Shown: in pieces, positions 24,600-37,352 of the stretch
Position numbering within the stretch: the stretch's first letter is position 1
Layout of the letters: each line of letters opens with the position of its first letter
Source of the DNA: Gnetum montanum
Lineage: Eukaryota > Streptophyta > Gnetopsida > Gnetales > Gnetaceae
Assembly (NCBI GenBank): GCA_015680685.1
Contig: MNCI01002813.1
Location: forward strand, 1,513,296 to 1,577,295
DNA: 64,000 nt
Direction of reading: 5' to 3'
Program-made: the position numbers and the translations under genes
The notes under the pieces: generated by a model
Databases searched by the model: none
Told to the model about the DNA's origin: nothing
Seen by the model: only the letters and a program-made list of their open reading frames with translations

Positions 24600-25734
24600 C
24601 TAGTCACCATATGACATAAGGGCTTATCATTGGCTATTCATTAGGAAATGTTTAGCACTATGATCTATGTGCACAAAGATTTTGTATTGAATCACATAGT
24701 AACTAAATTTTTCCAAGGAATATAGCACCATCATGAGCTCATTCTTAGTGATGGTATAATTCAATTGTGCACCCACAATACTTCTTCTTATATAATAGAT
24801 ATAACATGGATGTTTTTTATCACATAATTGTGTAAGCACTGCCCCTAGTGCATAGTTGGTTGTATTTGTCATGATATGAAACAATCTAGACAAATCTAAA
24901 GCATGTAGAATTGGGGTTTCTACAAGCTTTTTCTTGAGTTACTAGAATGCTTGCTCACATTCCTTCATCCATTTAAAAGGTACATACTTCTTTGTTAGCT
25001 ACACTAATTTGATAAAGCACCTATAGTAACTAGTGTGTCCAAGGAATGACTACATATCTTTTACCATTTCAAGTTGTCTAGTAATTCCTTGGATGACATG
25101 TACCTTCTTTGGATCCATCTCAATCCCTCTCTTTGAAATTCTATGCCCCAAAATAATGCCTTCTTGGACCATCAAATGGCTTTTCTACCAATTGAATCTT
25201 AAGTTGGTCTTCACATAACATTTCAACACTTTCTCTAGATGGTCTACAGCTTACTTAAAGTTGGTGTCATAGGTGGAGAAGTCATCTATGAAGACCTTCA
25301 CATCACTACTAATTTGTTGCTGAAAAATGCTAAGCACTAGGTGTTGAAAAGTAGACAGGGCATTGCAAAGGCAATTGGCATCTTTTTATATGCACAAGTC
25401 CCCTAAGGATGTGTGAAGGTTGTTTTGGCCTAATCCTTTAGTGCTATTTAGATTTGGTTATAGCCACTATAACCATCGAAGAAAACTATAGTAGCCATGT
25501 ACTATAATAGTATCTAGCACTTGGTCCACAAATGACAATGAAAAATGGTCTTTGAAAGTTGCCATGTTCAAAATCCTATAGTCTATGTAGACTCTCCATT
25601 TTTTTATATTTTTTATTTTTTTTTATTTTTGCTTTCTTTGGTACAATTATGAGTGGGATAACCTACTCACTATTTATAATAAGATAAATGAATCCTATTT
25701 TAAGAAGTTATCCAATTTCATCCTTAACAACTTG
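24600..25734 (-). pseudogene. E5 RT C-terminal half and RNase H remnant
   Basis: RNase H is the best preserved piece (24627-24893: FHIMTNTTNYALGAVLTQL... and VHIDHSAKHFLMN). The RT active site reads FIDD (near 25285), so both Asp are present. A T-rich expansion at 25598-25635 disrupts the fingers. The RT is cut at 25734 by E4; its N-terminal piece is at 32757-33010. Confidence 0.8.
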
Positions 25735-26494
25735 TGATGAGTGGCAAGGTACCCCTACACTCAACCATACGAATAGGAGTGTTTCACGCGCAATCCGGTC
25801 AAACTCCAAGGACTAAGTGCTTACACGCCCTAAAGGAACACTTAAGGTTAATCAATCATTATCTTCCCAAACTTACTTGTATTATCACAGTTGTATGGTT
25901 AAGTAAGCTTGAGGTATATTATTTTTATATCTTTTATCTTTTTAATGTCTTATGCTAATAGGAGAAGGTGAAGAAAACTAAGTGACTAACTTTCATTCAC
26001 TATTCACTAACTAAGTTCTAATTTTCCTAGCACCAATATCCATTCCCACTTGCCACACACACCCTAAACCAGTGCAATGCTACTGGGATTACCAAACGCT
26101 ACTTGTTACTGGGTGACCAAGCGTTACACACGTGCTCTAAGCAGTCGTACTAAATGCACTTAACTAGGAGAGTCAAGGATTGAGAGAGATTAATTATCTA
26201 GGAAAGCAATTAAACATTTAACAATAATTAATTTCTATTTAGCTAAGTCCACATGCTCCAAGGTTTATCAAAAAGTTCGTCTTTATTGCCGTACACAAAT
26301 GTGTGCTCAGGTACAATTTGCTCGAATAAATATCCGTTCACTTTAAGACTCCTACTACAGGCACATGGAAATTATTCTAACTCTGGAATGGTAAAACTGC
26401 TATAGTTTGGCTAAGGGTGTAAGTCTAACTGCCTAAACCAGGCAAACACGATATCGCAAATGTGATATCATGTACGGGATATTGCAGCTCATCA
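25735..26494 (-). repeat. E4 3' LTR (left)
   Basis: Reads TGATGAGTGGCAAGG...CTCATCA on the plus strand, next to a polypurine tract (GTTTAATCATTGGGGTA on the minus strand). It is 18 bp shorter than its partner and lacks the TTATTTATATAC segment, so its TATA box is gone. Confidence 0.92.
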
Positions 26495-28520
26495 TACCCC
26501 AATGATTAAACAAAAACTCATCCTCGAGTTCCTTACAAAATATTGGAAAGGTATGGGATTATTGACTTGAATCATACTAATGGTGAATGGGGTGACATGT
26601 GAACGGATCATCATTACAATACATAACAAAATTAGTTTTCATGACAACAAGAGTGAACACTAAACACATTTGACATCTAGCCTTACTTGGCAGCCAAGAG
26701 AGAAGAGAGAGAGAAAATAAGAAGTCTGTTGTTGCCAATGCCAAGATTGCACCTTCTGTTATCCATCCATAACTGCACCATTGATCTTGTTCCTTGCATA
26801 ACCATTTCAGCACCAGTCCATTCTAAGTGTTCCCTCCAAATCCAATCCATTGTTGTATGATTTCCATCTACACTCACAACACAATCTTATATTAGCAAGG
26901 GTAAATGAATCACATTGCAGTTGATACCTTGCCCTGGTGAAAGGTTCATTGGCTGAGTTGTGGTATTGCTGATGCAGATTTTGGAGATATAACACTGGTG
27001 GCTATCCAAGGTGTAGTGGGTTAGAGAAAATCGAAAAAATTGGATCAGGACCCCCATGACTCAGAGCGAACCTCCGGTAGTGAGAGAATGGAAAAAGATA
27101 AGGAATAAGAAAAATGGAGAAAAAGAAACAACGGAAGTGCCGATAAAATGGATGTCAAGGATGGAAATGAACAAAATAAAAGTTGATTGCACAAATGTTT
27201 AAGGGAAAGAAATTAAATAATGCACCAAATAGGAATGCCAATGGGTCCTCCCCAAAGTAGGCTCATACCCTTAATGCCCTGGCAGTCCCACATTCAAAGA
27301 GTCCATAGGCTTTAGAAATGTCATTTGGAAGCAAGAGTTAAATTCTTAACCACAAGAATTTACCAAAAAGAAAACAATCCATCAACCAAAATATGGACTA
27401 TTGATACAACCGGCAATGAGGTGAAAAATGGAGAAAGAAGGATGGAAAGAAGAGAATGGAATGGAGTCTCAAGAACAAGGTGGTGTACATCCCCTTGTGT
27501 ATTAATATTTAATGTGACTTAGTAGATCTCATTCCAAATCCAACCTCAAACAATCCACATTTAGTGACTTCGCATTAATACATTTGGCCAATCCATCCCC
27601 CTGAAGTAACAAGAATGCTTCTACCAACAACTCACCCCCATTCTGATGAAATGAGAAAGGAGAAAATAGGAAGTGAGGAAGGGCCTTAGTTAGAGGGAAC
27701 ATGTTTGTTTAGTTTCATAACCAGTGCCTGTAGCCTAGATGATTATTTTTTCTAATGGGTGTGCTTTGAATTCTCACTTTTTTCACTTTTTTTTTTTGCG
27801 TGAGAACCACACCATGCAAAGACTTATTATTTTTATTAACTCAACTTCCTGACAATGGAGCAGCATCGGAATGGTAAGGAAAACTTAGGAAGAAAACATC
27901 CAAGCATCCAAGAGAATGGCCAGCACAAATGCATCAAATTCCCTTGAAGTCACACCTTTTTCAATCCTTGAGTCCTTCCTTAGTCCGAGAAGTGCCCAAT
28001 CACCAGTTCGTTCATAGTTCTTATTATTGAAAGAAAGGGACTGTACAATTCCAAGCCAAGAGAGATCATAGAAATTTATGGATGCATGGATGACGTGGAC
28101 TCATTGCCTGTTATATCAAAAGAACTATACCTTAGTATCAACACTATAACTTAAAGGTAAAAATAAAACATTAGCAATCAATGGAATACAGTTCATACCA
28201 TCATCAGGAGCACTTATTAGGTGACAACTTAACAACATAAATAATCACACAAATATAAAAAAAATGTGTGAATGATGTTGCAAAAAAAAATAAGAAAAGT
28301 TAAAGAAATTTGCAAAACAAAAATATGTAAAAAAAAAACCTAAAAAAGAACTGAGGGCCTTGATTGATCAGCATAGGTGGCCATCTCCCCCATGACTAAG
28401 TTGGAAGGGGGAGGTCCAAAATAATGAGTGAGGTCATCCTTTCTCCGATGTGTTATGTGCATTGACCATTCTAGATTCATGATAAGATTTAGTCTATTGC
28501 ACATTGACCAGTAATCTTTT
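26495..28520 (-). other. E4 tail between gag-protease and 3' LTR
   Basis: Aligns with the E3 tail (47190-49131). A PPT-like motif with CCCCCATGACTAAGTTGG lies at 28389-28406. The segment 26577-26995 matches E3 48741-48900. No Athila-type extra ORF is present. There is no supported coding region. Confidence 0.7.
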
Positions 28521-28529
28521 ATCAGAGTG

Positions 28530-31500
28530 CTTGTTTGAAGTTTTTAGGAATTTCCTGCTTTCCACTATTGATGTTTTCAGGTTAAGGGTTAGAAGTTGGT
28601 GACACTCTTGCTCCAGTGCATCTATGCTTTCAACGTGGGTGCAAGTCGTTCCCCCAATTAGTTCCATGCATGTTGATGAGTTACTCTCCTAGTCAGCTAT
28701 CAACCACTAGGTGTCTTCTTGTTGTGTGGTTGCTACATACAGGCACTTGTGTATGTTAATTTCTTAGGCACACCAGTTGCATGAAGGCAATGTTGAACAT
28801 TCTTGTATGCAATCACACCCTGTATCACTATATGTGATGCATGGAACTTTCTTCCTCTCAATTTTCCCAAAAGTGTTTTTCTTAGATATTTTTAGGGAAA
28901 GATCATGGATTCCTAGGCATGCATTTATGGTACTTAGCCATGCCCCTCCCATTATTATTGGGAATTCCCCTTTGTCATTATTTACTTGTATCACTAAAAA
29001 ATCATCTGGGTATGACCACCCACACACAGTGGTAACTATGTCCTCCACCAGTCCCAAGGGAACGATGATGGACTGGTTGGCTAGCTCTAAGCAAATATTG
29101 CTCTTCTTTAGTGGAGGTAGGTTCTAGGCTATATACATCTCTTGTGATATTAAGTTGACTCTGAAACCTAAGTCCAGAAGAGCTATACATGGTTCATTCC
29201 CAATGACTTGGAGATAGATTAAAGGGCTTCTGAGGTCAGAGAATTTTCTGGGAAGGTGGCCCTCCTTAATCCAGTCAGTGATAGCATGTGTTAACATAAC
29301 CGTGTGCGTTGAGCTCTGTTTTTGGTTTGAAGGGAGCTCTGAAGCCTTATTTGATGGAGAAATGTTCAGAGCCTCAACTGCTTGTGGTTGTGAGAGCTTG
29401 GTTGGACTGTTGGTTCTGAAGAAAGTCCTTCTCTTTGTACGGTTGTCAAAACTAGCAATGAGTTGAAGGTTTACAGCTCTCGTAGCATTACATTGCTACG
29501 GTTGAGTGGGGAGTTCTCCTTGCATTGCTGGAGCAGGTGGTAATGGAGCTATCGATGTGAGATTTGCAGATGGGTTTGGAGGATGCTATGTCTGTGGGTT
29601 GTCTCCCCTAGGAGAAGGAGTCCTATACTACTCCCGAGCTTGGTAGTGACATTGTGGTGTCACATGACCAATAGAGTCACATGAAGAGATTGGCTGTTGC
29701 ATGTAATAGCCATATGGATCCGATTTCCGATAAGGATATTTTTGTCTTGGTGGTGGCATCCCCCATGATTGTGGGTATTGCCACTGTTGGTGTTGCTTAA
29801 TAGGTTGTGGTGGAGTTCCACTTGGATAATATGTTAAAGGTTGGTGGAACTTCCTTGGGTTACCTTGGGGATAAGGTAACCGTTGGGGTGCTTGTCATTT
29901 GTTAAGTCATGGGTTAAGTGCATACACCCCAAACTCTTGTAGATATGAGATTACTGGGCAACATCCTTTAGGATGGTCATATCGGCATATCTCATATCCA
30001 GCGTCATTGTCCATATCAGAATCCAAAACCTCTTCGGTGATGGCCATTTTACCCTTACCTTTGTTACGTGCATGATCCAAGTCCCTCTTTTTCTTTTTTT
30101 CATAGTCACTACCTTGCTCCTTAGACTCCTCTACAATTTTAAGAATGTTTTCAAATCTACTATCTAGGGAGTCCCACCTCTGGTCTACCTTTGCTGACAC
30201 TTCTGTTGTTAATTTTTGGAGTGGCAAGGTTTTCCTATTCACCATCTCTTCAAGTGGTGACTCTTCCTCCTCCTCACAGAATCTCACTTCCATTTTTCGG
30301 AGGAAAGGATCACGGTTATACTCTTCCACACTTTCTCTCTTACATAGCTCCCCTTCTTCCTTGGCTACTTGCTCTAGCAATCTATGGATTTAATGGGACC
30401 TAAGCTCTAATAATCTCCCTTGGGCATACGTTCCCAGGGTTCTTGTTCCATGCCTAAGTCCATCTACGAGATGATGTAGTTGATTCTGCTGTGCATAACC
30501 ATGACCCAAGAAACAATGTAACAGTGCATAATAATGGTCCATGGTAGCATCCAAGGGTTCGTGATTTCCTTACTTCCATCCTTGGATTTTCTTTTGCAGA
30601 TTAGACACTTGGAAGTACGTTTGATACTTATCATTAAACAGTTCTAGCATCGTACTCCACCTTTGAATGGATTCTAGTTCTAATGACCAATACCAGCTTT
30701 CCGCTTCTTTCACTAGTATCCTTACAAATAACTTTAGCTTTTGCAATTCATTCTCGATGTTCTACAAGGCACATGCATCGTGAAATTCTTGTAAGTGGTT
30801 CTGAGGATCAGCATTGTATCCCCCCTCAAATCATGGGATGTTGTTCATGTCTAACGTCTTAATCCTGCTATCTTTTTGGTGCCTTGTGGGAATTCTTACA
30901 ACCTCCATGATGTCTAACATGTTTCAGGTTATGAGTAGGGGTTCTTCGTGGTCATTTCGTTCATAGCATTTGTGATTTCTATGCAGTTCCCTACTCTCCC
31001 TTCTTCCATGCCATGATTCTCTAGAGTGCCCTTGTCCTCACTCTCGACTCTCTCGTTGAGGTTTCTCACTCTGTTTACCTTTATCCTCATGGTTAGGTTC
31101 CTTATGACTGCATCTTGATACTAAAGAAGAGGGTGAATGTGATGATGAAGGTGAAGAAGAAGGAGAGCCATCACCATGACGATGTTTCCTACCTTCTCTT
31201 CAGTGGTATCAGCCCTGATCGCGATTACGATTAGACTGCCCATCCTTATCATGTGTTTGTGTTCCCTCGTTGAACACTTGGTGTTTGTGGGGATCAGAAC
31301 CAAGATTGTGAATCATGAAGTGGAGGTTATGATACACCACCTCCTAACCATCATTAAGAGGGGAAACATTATTTTGTGAAGAACCTATTGAAATAGGTTT
31401 ACCACCCTCAATTTCACTTAAGATGGGTGGAGTATTATGGGGTCCTTTACCCTTCAACGATGTATAGTATCTCTCCCATCGCAAGTCCCTTTGACATTGT

Positions 31501-31832
31501 GCTTCTGTGGGATGGTAATCTATTATGTCATAATCGCATGCAACATATTCTGCATATAACAATGACATGCCTACTCACGTGAGAGCACAAAGAAGCATGT
31601 TGGGGACTGCTCGGTCTGGAGGCAACACTATGTTACCCTCCAAGTCTCTCCAACGCAGTTGTTCATCTTGATGGAGAATAAAGGTAAAGTTAGGTACATA
31701 CTCATTGTGATGAATATATACCACACAAAACTATTGAGGAACTGGCGGATCTTGGTTACGTGTGTTGTGTGGCCGACTGTCTCTTGTGTTGGTTCTAGGT
31801 GATGAAGTGCTTTTATGCAAAGAAGAAGACAT
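28530..31832 (-). pseudogene. E4 gag-protease remnant
   Basis: Starts at ATG 31830-31832 (MSSSLHKSTSS...). Domains in order: an N-terminal block (YVPNFTFILHQDEQLRWRD...), a basic Ser/His/Arg-rich stretch (31020-31300), the gag core (about 30560-30850, FEGGYNADPQNHLQEFHDAC), an acidic/basic coiled segment (29907-30380), the knuckle YEICRYDHPKGCCP (29958-29999), a Pro/Gln/Tyr-rich spacer, then protease. The active site reads LLDLG instead of LLDSG, and the C-terminal blocks are open at 28764-29057. About a dozen in-frame stops remain. The frame ends at the pol deletion. Confidence 0.85.
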
Positions 31833-31959
31833 TTTTGTCTTGTTTAGTGTGTTGTTTACCATTATCTTAATTTTCTTTTGATCAACCCTAAGTGTTTGTC
31901 CAAGCATCCAAATGATATGAATGATCTCCTATGTTGTACATAGCACACAAACAACTAAG

Positions 31960-31977
31960 TCCCCGACAACGATGCTA
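31960..31977 (-). other. E4 primer binding site
   Basis: On the minus strand it reads TAGCATCGTTGTCGGGGA, four differences from the tRNA-Asp complement TGGCGCCGTTGCCGGGGA, one base from the LTR end. Confidence 0.8.
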
Positions 31978-31978
31978 A

Positions 31979-32756
31979 TGATGAGTGGCAAGGTAACCCT
32001 ACACTCAACCATATGAATACGAGCATTTCACACACGATCCAGTCGAACTCCAAGGACTAAGTGCTTATGTGCCCTAATGAAACACTTAAGGTTAATCAAT
32101 CATTGTCTTCCCAAACTTACTTGTATTGTCATAGTTGTATGGTTAAGTAAGCTTGAGGTATATGATTTTTATATCTTTTATCTTTTTAATGTCTTATGCT
32201 AATAGGGGAAGGTGAAGAGAATTAAGTGACTAACCTTCATTAACTATTCACTAACTAAGTTCTAATTTTCCTAGCACTAGTATCTATTCCCACTTGCCAC
32301 ACACACCCTGAACTAGTGCAACGCTACCGGAATTACCAAATGCTACTCATTACTGGGTTACCAAGCGTTACACACGTGCTCAAAGAGGTCGTACTGAATG
32401 CACTTAACTAGGAGAGTCAAGGGTTGAGAGAGATTAATTATCTAGGAAAGCAATTAAAAATTTAACAATCATTAATTACTATTTAGCTTAGTCCACATGC
32501 TCCAAGGTTTATCAGAAAGTTCGTCTTTATTGTTGTACACAAATGTGTGCTCAAGTACAATTTGCTCGAATAAAGATCCGTTCACTTTAAGACTCCTACT
32601 GTGGGCACATGGAAATTATTCTAACTCTGGAATCATAAAACTGCTATAGTTTGCCTAAGGGTCTAAGTCTAAGTGCCTAAAATAGGGAAAGCCACCTCTT
32701 ATTTATATACATTACGGCAGGTTGCGATATCACGTATGCAATATCGTGGCTCATCA
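31979..32756 (-). repeat. E4 5' LTR (right)
   Basis: A 778-bp LTR matching 25735-26494 with scattered, mostly C/T-type differences. It keeps a reverse-strand TATATAAATA (near 32700-32711) and a GATATC-rich U3 head. It is followed by ACTTG, the target duplication, and then by E5 RT. Confidence 0.92.
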
Positions 32757-33670
32757 ACTTGCTTAAGCTTTAGATTCAACCTCATCTGTCGTTACCTTTT
32801 TGGTTTGATGAAGGAGTCTATATAGATTCAATGTTGGCATATTTATGGATCTATCCCTATTTGTTCATCACTTTCAACAATTTTCTTTTCTATGATTAAG
32901 CAAGGTTAGCATTGATAATTACCGACTTGCCATTGTTAAGTGTATTCTAGATCAGCTAGTCAATTTTTGAGTTCAAGGGGCTCCAACTTAAAATGATCTA
33001 GAATTTCCAACTCTTCCCAATTCATTTCAGTCTATGCACAAGGAAGTTGGCTATGGATCTACTCTATTTCATCCATATTATCAACATAAGTACTTGTGAG
33101 ACTTTCTACTAGTTCCATGCATATTTGTGAGTCTACTCCAACATTGCTATCAACCATTGAATACCTTCCTATTTTTTGGTTGCTGCATACAAGCACCTTT
33201 GAATATTAGATGCCTCAACATACTTATTACATGCTATGATGGAAGTGCTTTACATGGCTTATATCCTTTGCACACAATGACACCCTTTGTCACTGTATAC
33301 GATGCATAGAACTCAATTCTTCTCTATCTTTCCAAATTCATTTTCCTTAAAAATTTCAATGGAAAGATCTCAAATCCCAAACGTGGTATCAATTATTCCA
33401 AGCCAAAACCTTTCCATGATGGTAGGGAAGTCCCCCTTACAATTATCCACATAGATCACTAGGAAATCTTCTTAATAAGACCGCCCATAGATGATGGTCA
33501 CAATGTCCTCCACTAATCCCAAAGAGATAGTGATGGGTTGATCTGTAAGCTCTAGTCTAATGTTACATTTCTATACTGGAGGCAAGTTCCAGGTCTTCTA
33601 CATTTCTTGTGAAATAAAATTTACTTTAGAACTTGAGTCTAGTTAATCCTTGCATGAATCATTTCCTATG
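32757..33670 (-). pseudogene. E5 protease and RT N-terminal remnant
   Basis: The reverse strand encodes the protease active-site block (LDSSSKVNFISQEM, near 33605-33650) with Gly changed to Ser, then the protease C-terminal blocks, then FKLEPLELK and IYIDSFIKPKR leading into RT. The coding match stops at 32757 where E4 begins and continues at 25734. Confidence 0.75.
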
Positions 33671-34379
33671 ATCTACAAATAGATAAGGGGACACCTAAGA
33701 TCAAATCATTTCTTGGGAAGATGGCCTACCATTATCCAATTAGTGACAGCATGGATTAGCATGACAATATGAACATTAGAGAAGGTTTGATTTGAAGAAG
33801 GCTCAAGGGTAATTTCAGAAGTAAGCAGAGCAAGGTTAATAACCACCAATGTCTGAGCAGGTTTCTATGGATTATTGGTTTTGAAGAAAGTCCTCTTCTA
33901 ATGCTTTAGCTTAAAACCTTTTAGATGGATTTCTAGTTGTAAATTAACTACCCTCATGGCATTTCTTTGTTATGGCTATGATGGAATTTCTTCTTGCATA
34001 GATGGAGTAGGTGGAAAGAGAGTGGTGTTAAATAGTGCAAAGTCAATTGATGAATATAAAGGAGGATAAGTGAAAGGAGACTCATTTCTCTAAGTAAGCA
34101 TTCAATAATATTTAGGAGGTTGGTGATGATGTGAGAAAGGAGTGTGGCTCATAGAACCACGAAGAGATACAGGTTACTAGACATAATATCCATAGGGATT
34201 CAGCTGTAGGTAAGGATATTATTATGATGGTGGTGGCATTCCCCAAAACTATGGGTATTTACACTATTGATATTTCTCCTAAGGTTGAGATGGTGCTCCA
34301 CTAGCATAATACTATATTTGGTGAACTGCTACCTATAATTGTCTTATGGGTAAGGTAATCTCCTGGGTGGCTACTTATT

Positions 34380-36306
34380 ACAAATTTTAGATTTAAGGCA
34401 TACACCCCAAATTCTTATAGATGCAACAACACATGACAACATCCTTTGGGATGTTCATATTGATAGATATCACATCTATTATCATCTATTTCTAAATCTA
34501 TAACCTCATCGATTGTTGTAGCCTTACCTTTTTGTTGATGATAATCCCTTTTGTATCTTTCCTTCTCCATTTTGTAAGATCAGTTTGAAACTTCTCATCT
34601 AAGGAGTCCCACATTTTATCCATCTTAGTCAATATTTTAGTGATAGATTTTTATATCAACAAGGTCTTTCTCTGCACCACTTCATCTAGTGGTGATTCCT
34701 TCTCTGAGTAATAGAAATGTACCTTCCTCTTATGGATAGAGGGGTTCCTGTTATATTCCTCTACATTTTCATGTTTTTCACCTCTTCTTCTTTCTTTGCC
34801 ACTTATTTGATTAGCCTTTGGATTGTATGAGCTCATATTTCATAAAGTCTCCCTTGGACATACATCCTGAGAGTTTCTCATGTTTTCTTTCAAAGCTCAT
34901 TTATGATGTGGTGAAGCTACTTCCTTTGAGAGAATCCATGGCTTGGGCATTAATGCAAGAGTGAGTAGTACCTACCTAGAGCCACATCCAAGGACTCATG
35001 ATTGCCTTGCTTCCATTCTTGGATCTATTTTCTCAAATTGAATACTATGGATTACATTTAGTACTTGTCATTATACAATTTTAGCATTGTCCTTCATCTA
35101 TAGATGGATTCCAACTCTAAAGACCAATATCAACTTTCTGTTTCTTTGGTAAGTGTCCTTGAGAACAATTTCAACCTCTACCACTCATTCTCAATGTTTT
35201 GTAAGGCACAAGCATCATGAAATGCTTGTAGATGATGTTCGAGATCTACATTATATCCCCCTTCAAATTTTGGAATATTGTTCATACCTAACCTTTTGAT
35301 CCTACTATCCTTTTGTTGCTTGGTGGGAACCCTAACTACTTCTGAGACATTCAACATGTTTCTAGTGCCTAGCAATGGTTCATCATCATCATTGTGTCCA
35401 TAGTAACTTCTATTATGACCATGCCTCCAATGGTAGGTTCTATTATGCCTTCTTTCTCAATGGTATTGTTGTTCCTCTCTATGTTGTCTCCCATCTCAAT
35501 TCTTATCATCACAATGGAATCTTCTATTATCTCCACCTTGATCTTGATCACTTTTGTCTTTGTCACTACCATAGCTCCTCTTATGAGAATTTGATGATGA
35601 GGAGGATGATGAAGGTGAAGCACTAAGACAATGGTGCCTTCTAGCTCTTCTCTTTTGATTCTTGTCCTAATCCTTCTCCTTATATTTATCCTTTTCTTTA
35701 TCATTCTCGTTGTCCTTGGATGAATGACTAGGAGCCTTGTCTTTGAGGTTCTTTGACCTTTGGACCCTATCTTTCCTTCACCAAGGTTCTCAAAGGTTGA
35801 TTGCAACTATTGGTGAAATATGTCCTCCTTAAAGATAGGAGGAGAATCCATGTATTAAGAGTGCCTAGAAAAAAAATCCTTGCCCTCTTTATGTAGCTGT
35901 AGAAATAATGGTAGTGGAAGTCATTTGCCTTTAAAGGCTTCATGGTGGGCCTCCATGGATTTTTCTTTTCAAAGTTGCACTTCAGTAGGCTGATGGTTCC
36001 TAGAGATTTGATCCATGGTTTCATACTTGGCCCTATTATTTTAATGCCCAATCTCATCAATTACGCCATGAGCATGGCAAGAATGGATTAATCAAGAGGT
36101 AACACAATGCTACCGTCCATACCTCTTTAACACAACTACTCATCCTAGTGGAGAATGAAGTTGAAGTCCAAAAAATAGGGATCTGGATGGGCATAGATGA
36201 CTTTTAGCTACTAAGGCTTCTCACCATTTGTGCTTTGCATCCTTTCCTATTGCCTATTGGATTTGTCCCCATGTGATGGAGATTCATTCCTATGAGTAGA
36301 AGCCAT
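34380..36306 (-). pseudogene. E5 gag remnant
   Basis: ATG at 36304-36306 (MASTHRNES...). The gag core is open at 35178-35375 (NNIPKFEGGYNVDLEHHLQAFHDACALQNIENEW). A long open but strongly Arg/Ile/Met-biased frame at 35369-35806 is an out-of-register reading of the basic low-complexity segment. Knuckle remnants lie near 34430-34470. Stops and frameshifts throughout. Confidence 0.75.
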
Positions 36307-36455
36307 TTCAATAATGTATCTTAAGTGTGCCTTAAGATAAACTTAATAATTTCATTATTATTGTTATTATGAATGATCTCTCATTGTGTTTTACTTATAA
36401 TGATTTTATAAAATTTCACTAGTTGATAATATTTAGTGCACTTAGTTAAACTAAG

Positions 36456-36473
36456 TCCCTGAAAATGGTGCCA
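36456..36473 (-). other. E5 primer binding site
   Basis: On the minus strand it reads TGGCACCATTTTCAGGGA, the tRNA-Asp complement with five substitutions, one base from the LTR. Confidence 0.75.
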
Positions 36474-36474
36474 A

Positions 36475-37352
36475 TGATGAGCAACAAGTATGCCCTATGC
36501 TCAACCATATAAATCAGAAGCGTTTACTAGCGATCTAGTCAAATTCCATAGACTTAGTTTCCTAAGTGGCTAATATTTCAAAATAGTGAATTTTGAAGTT
36601 GCGGATCATTGTCTTCTTAATCCACACTTATGTCTAGTTGTATGTATGGTTAAGTGTGGTTTAGGCATAAGATATGTATTTTTTATAATTATTTTATTAT
36701 TTCTCTCCTAATTACTAAATGATCAAGTATAGATATAATAACTGAATCGACTAACTAATTAACTACTTCATTAACTAACTATCCTCATGTGGAGTATATA
36801 TCCCCACTTACCATAGACATCTTGAATAGATATTCATGCCACTAGGTTACCTAGTGTTTACTACTAGGTGTACCAAGTATCCAATGCTAGGATTATAAAG
36901 TGTTAATAGGTTATGCTTGAAATGGTTGTACTCACATTGCTTAGGAATGATAACATTAATTACTTAATTAAGAATAGTAATGGAAAATGCATGCAAAGTA
37001 CAGTGAAAACTAGTAAGATTAAACTAGTCTAAGTGCTACAATGGATGTAGGAAATTTCAATTTTATTGCTATTCATACCAATGCATTCAAGTACATAGGC
37101 ACTCAAATAAAATGCCATACAATCTCATAGATCCACACTACAAGCACTCATAAGGAAATATTCTAACTCTAAAAGTGAAGAAACTACAAGAATTTGGCTA
37201 ACTCTACAACTAAAAAATGGCATAAATGCAAGGGATGCATGCATCTATATAGGCAATGACTATGTCAACGTCAGCATGCATCGACAAAATACACCGATAG
37301 GGCTGTGCGATAAGTATGTGTTGACACAGCCTATCTTATTGATGTTTCATCA
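36475..37352 (-). repeat. E5 5' LTR
   Basis: Starts TGATGAGCAACAAG and ends GTTTCATCA on the plus strand (878 bp), with the family LTR blocks in order. No partner 3' LTR is found. The base after it falls inside a SINE-like sequence, so E5 apparently landed in a SINE. Confidence 0.8.

Larger units (their letters stand above)
21890..25734 (-). mobile_element. E5, Athila-like element, 3' part
   Basis: Minus-strand element whose tail (21890-23170), integrase and RT lie here; its gag, protease and 5' LTR lie at 32757-37352 beyond the nested E4. The tail matches E4 27160-28400. No 3' LTR is found to the left, so E5 is truncated near 21890. The RT frame breaks at 25734 and resumes at 32757 in the middle of a K-L-K-Q-V-V-K-type block. 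Confidence 0.8.
25735..32756 (-). mobile_element. E4, gag-protease-only element nested in E5
   Basis: A 7.0 kb minus-strand element with two LTRs, a primer binding site, gag and protease, and a polypurine tract, bounded by a perfect 5-bp target duplication (ACTTG at 25730-25734 and 32757-32761). Compared with E3, everything from the start of RT to the end of integrase, about 2.8 kb, is missing; the junction lies at about 28524-28532. It would have depended on enzymes made by related full-length copies, or else lost pol after insertion. Its gag-protease frame has fewer stops than the other copies. Confidence 0.92.

Noticed and set aside
35369-35806. 145-codon Arg/Ile/Met-rich minus-strand frame
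   Set aside because: It is an out-of-register reading of the low-complexity basic segment of E5 gag.
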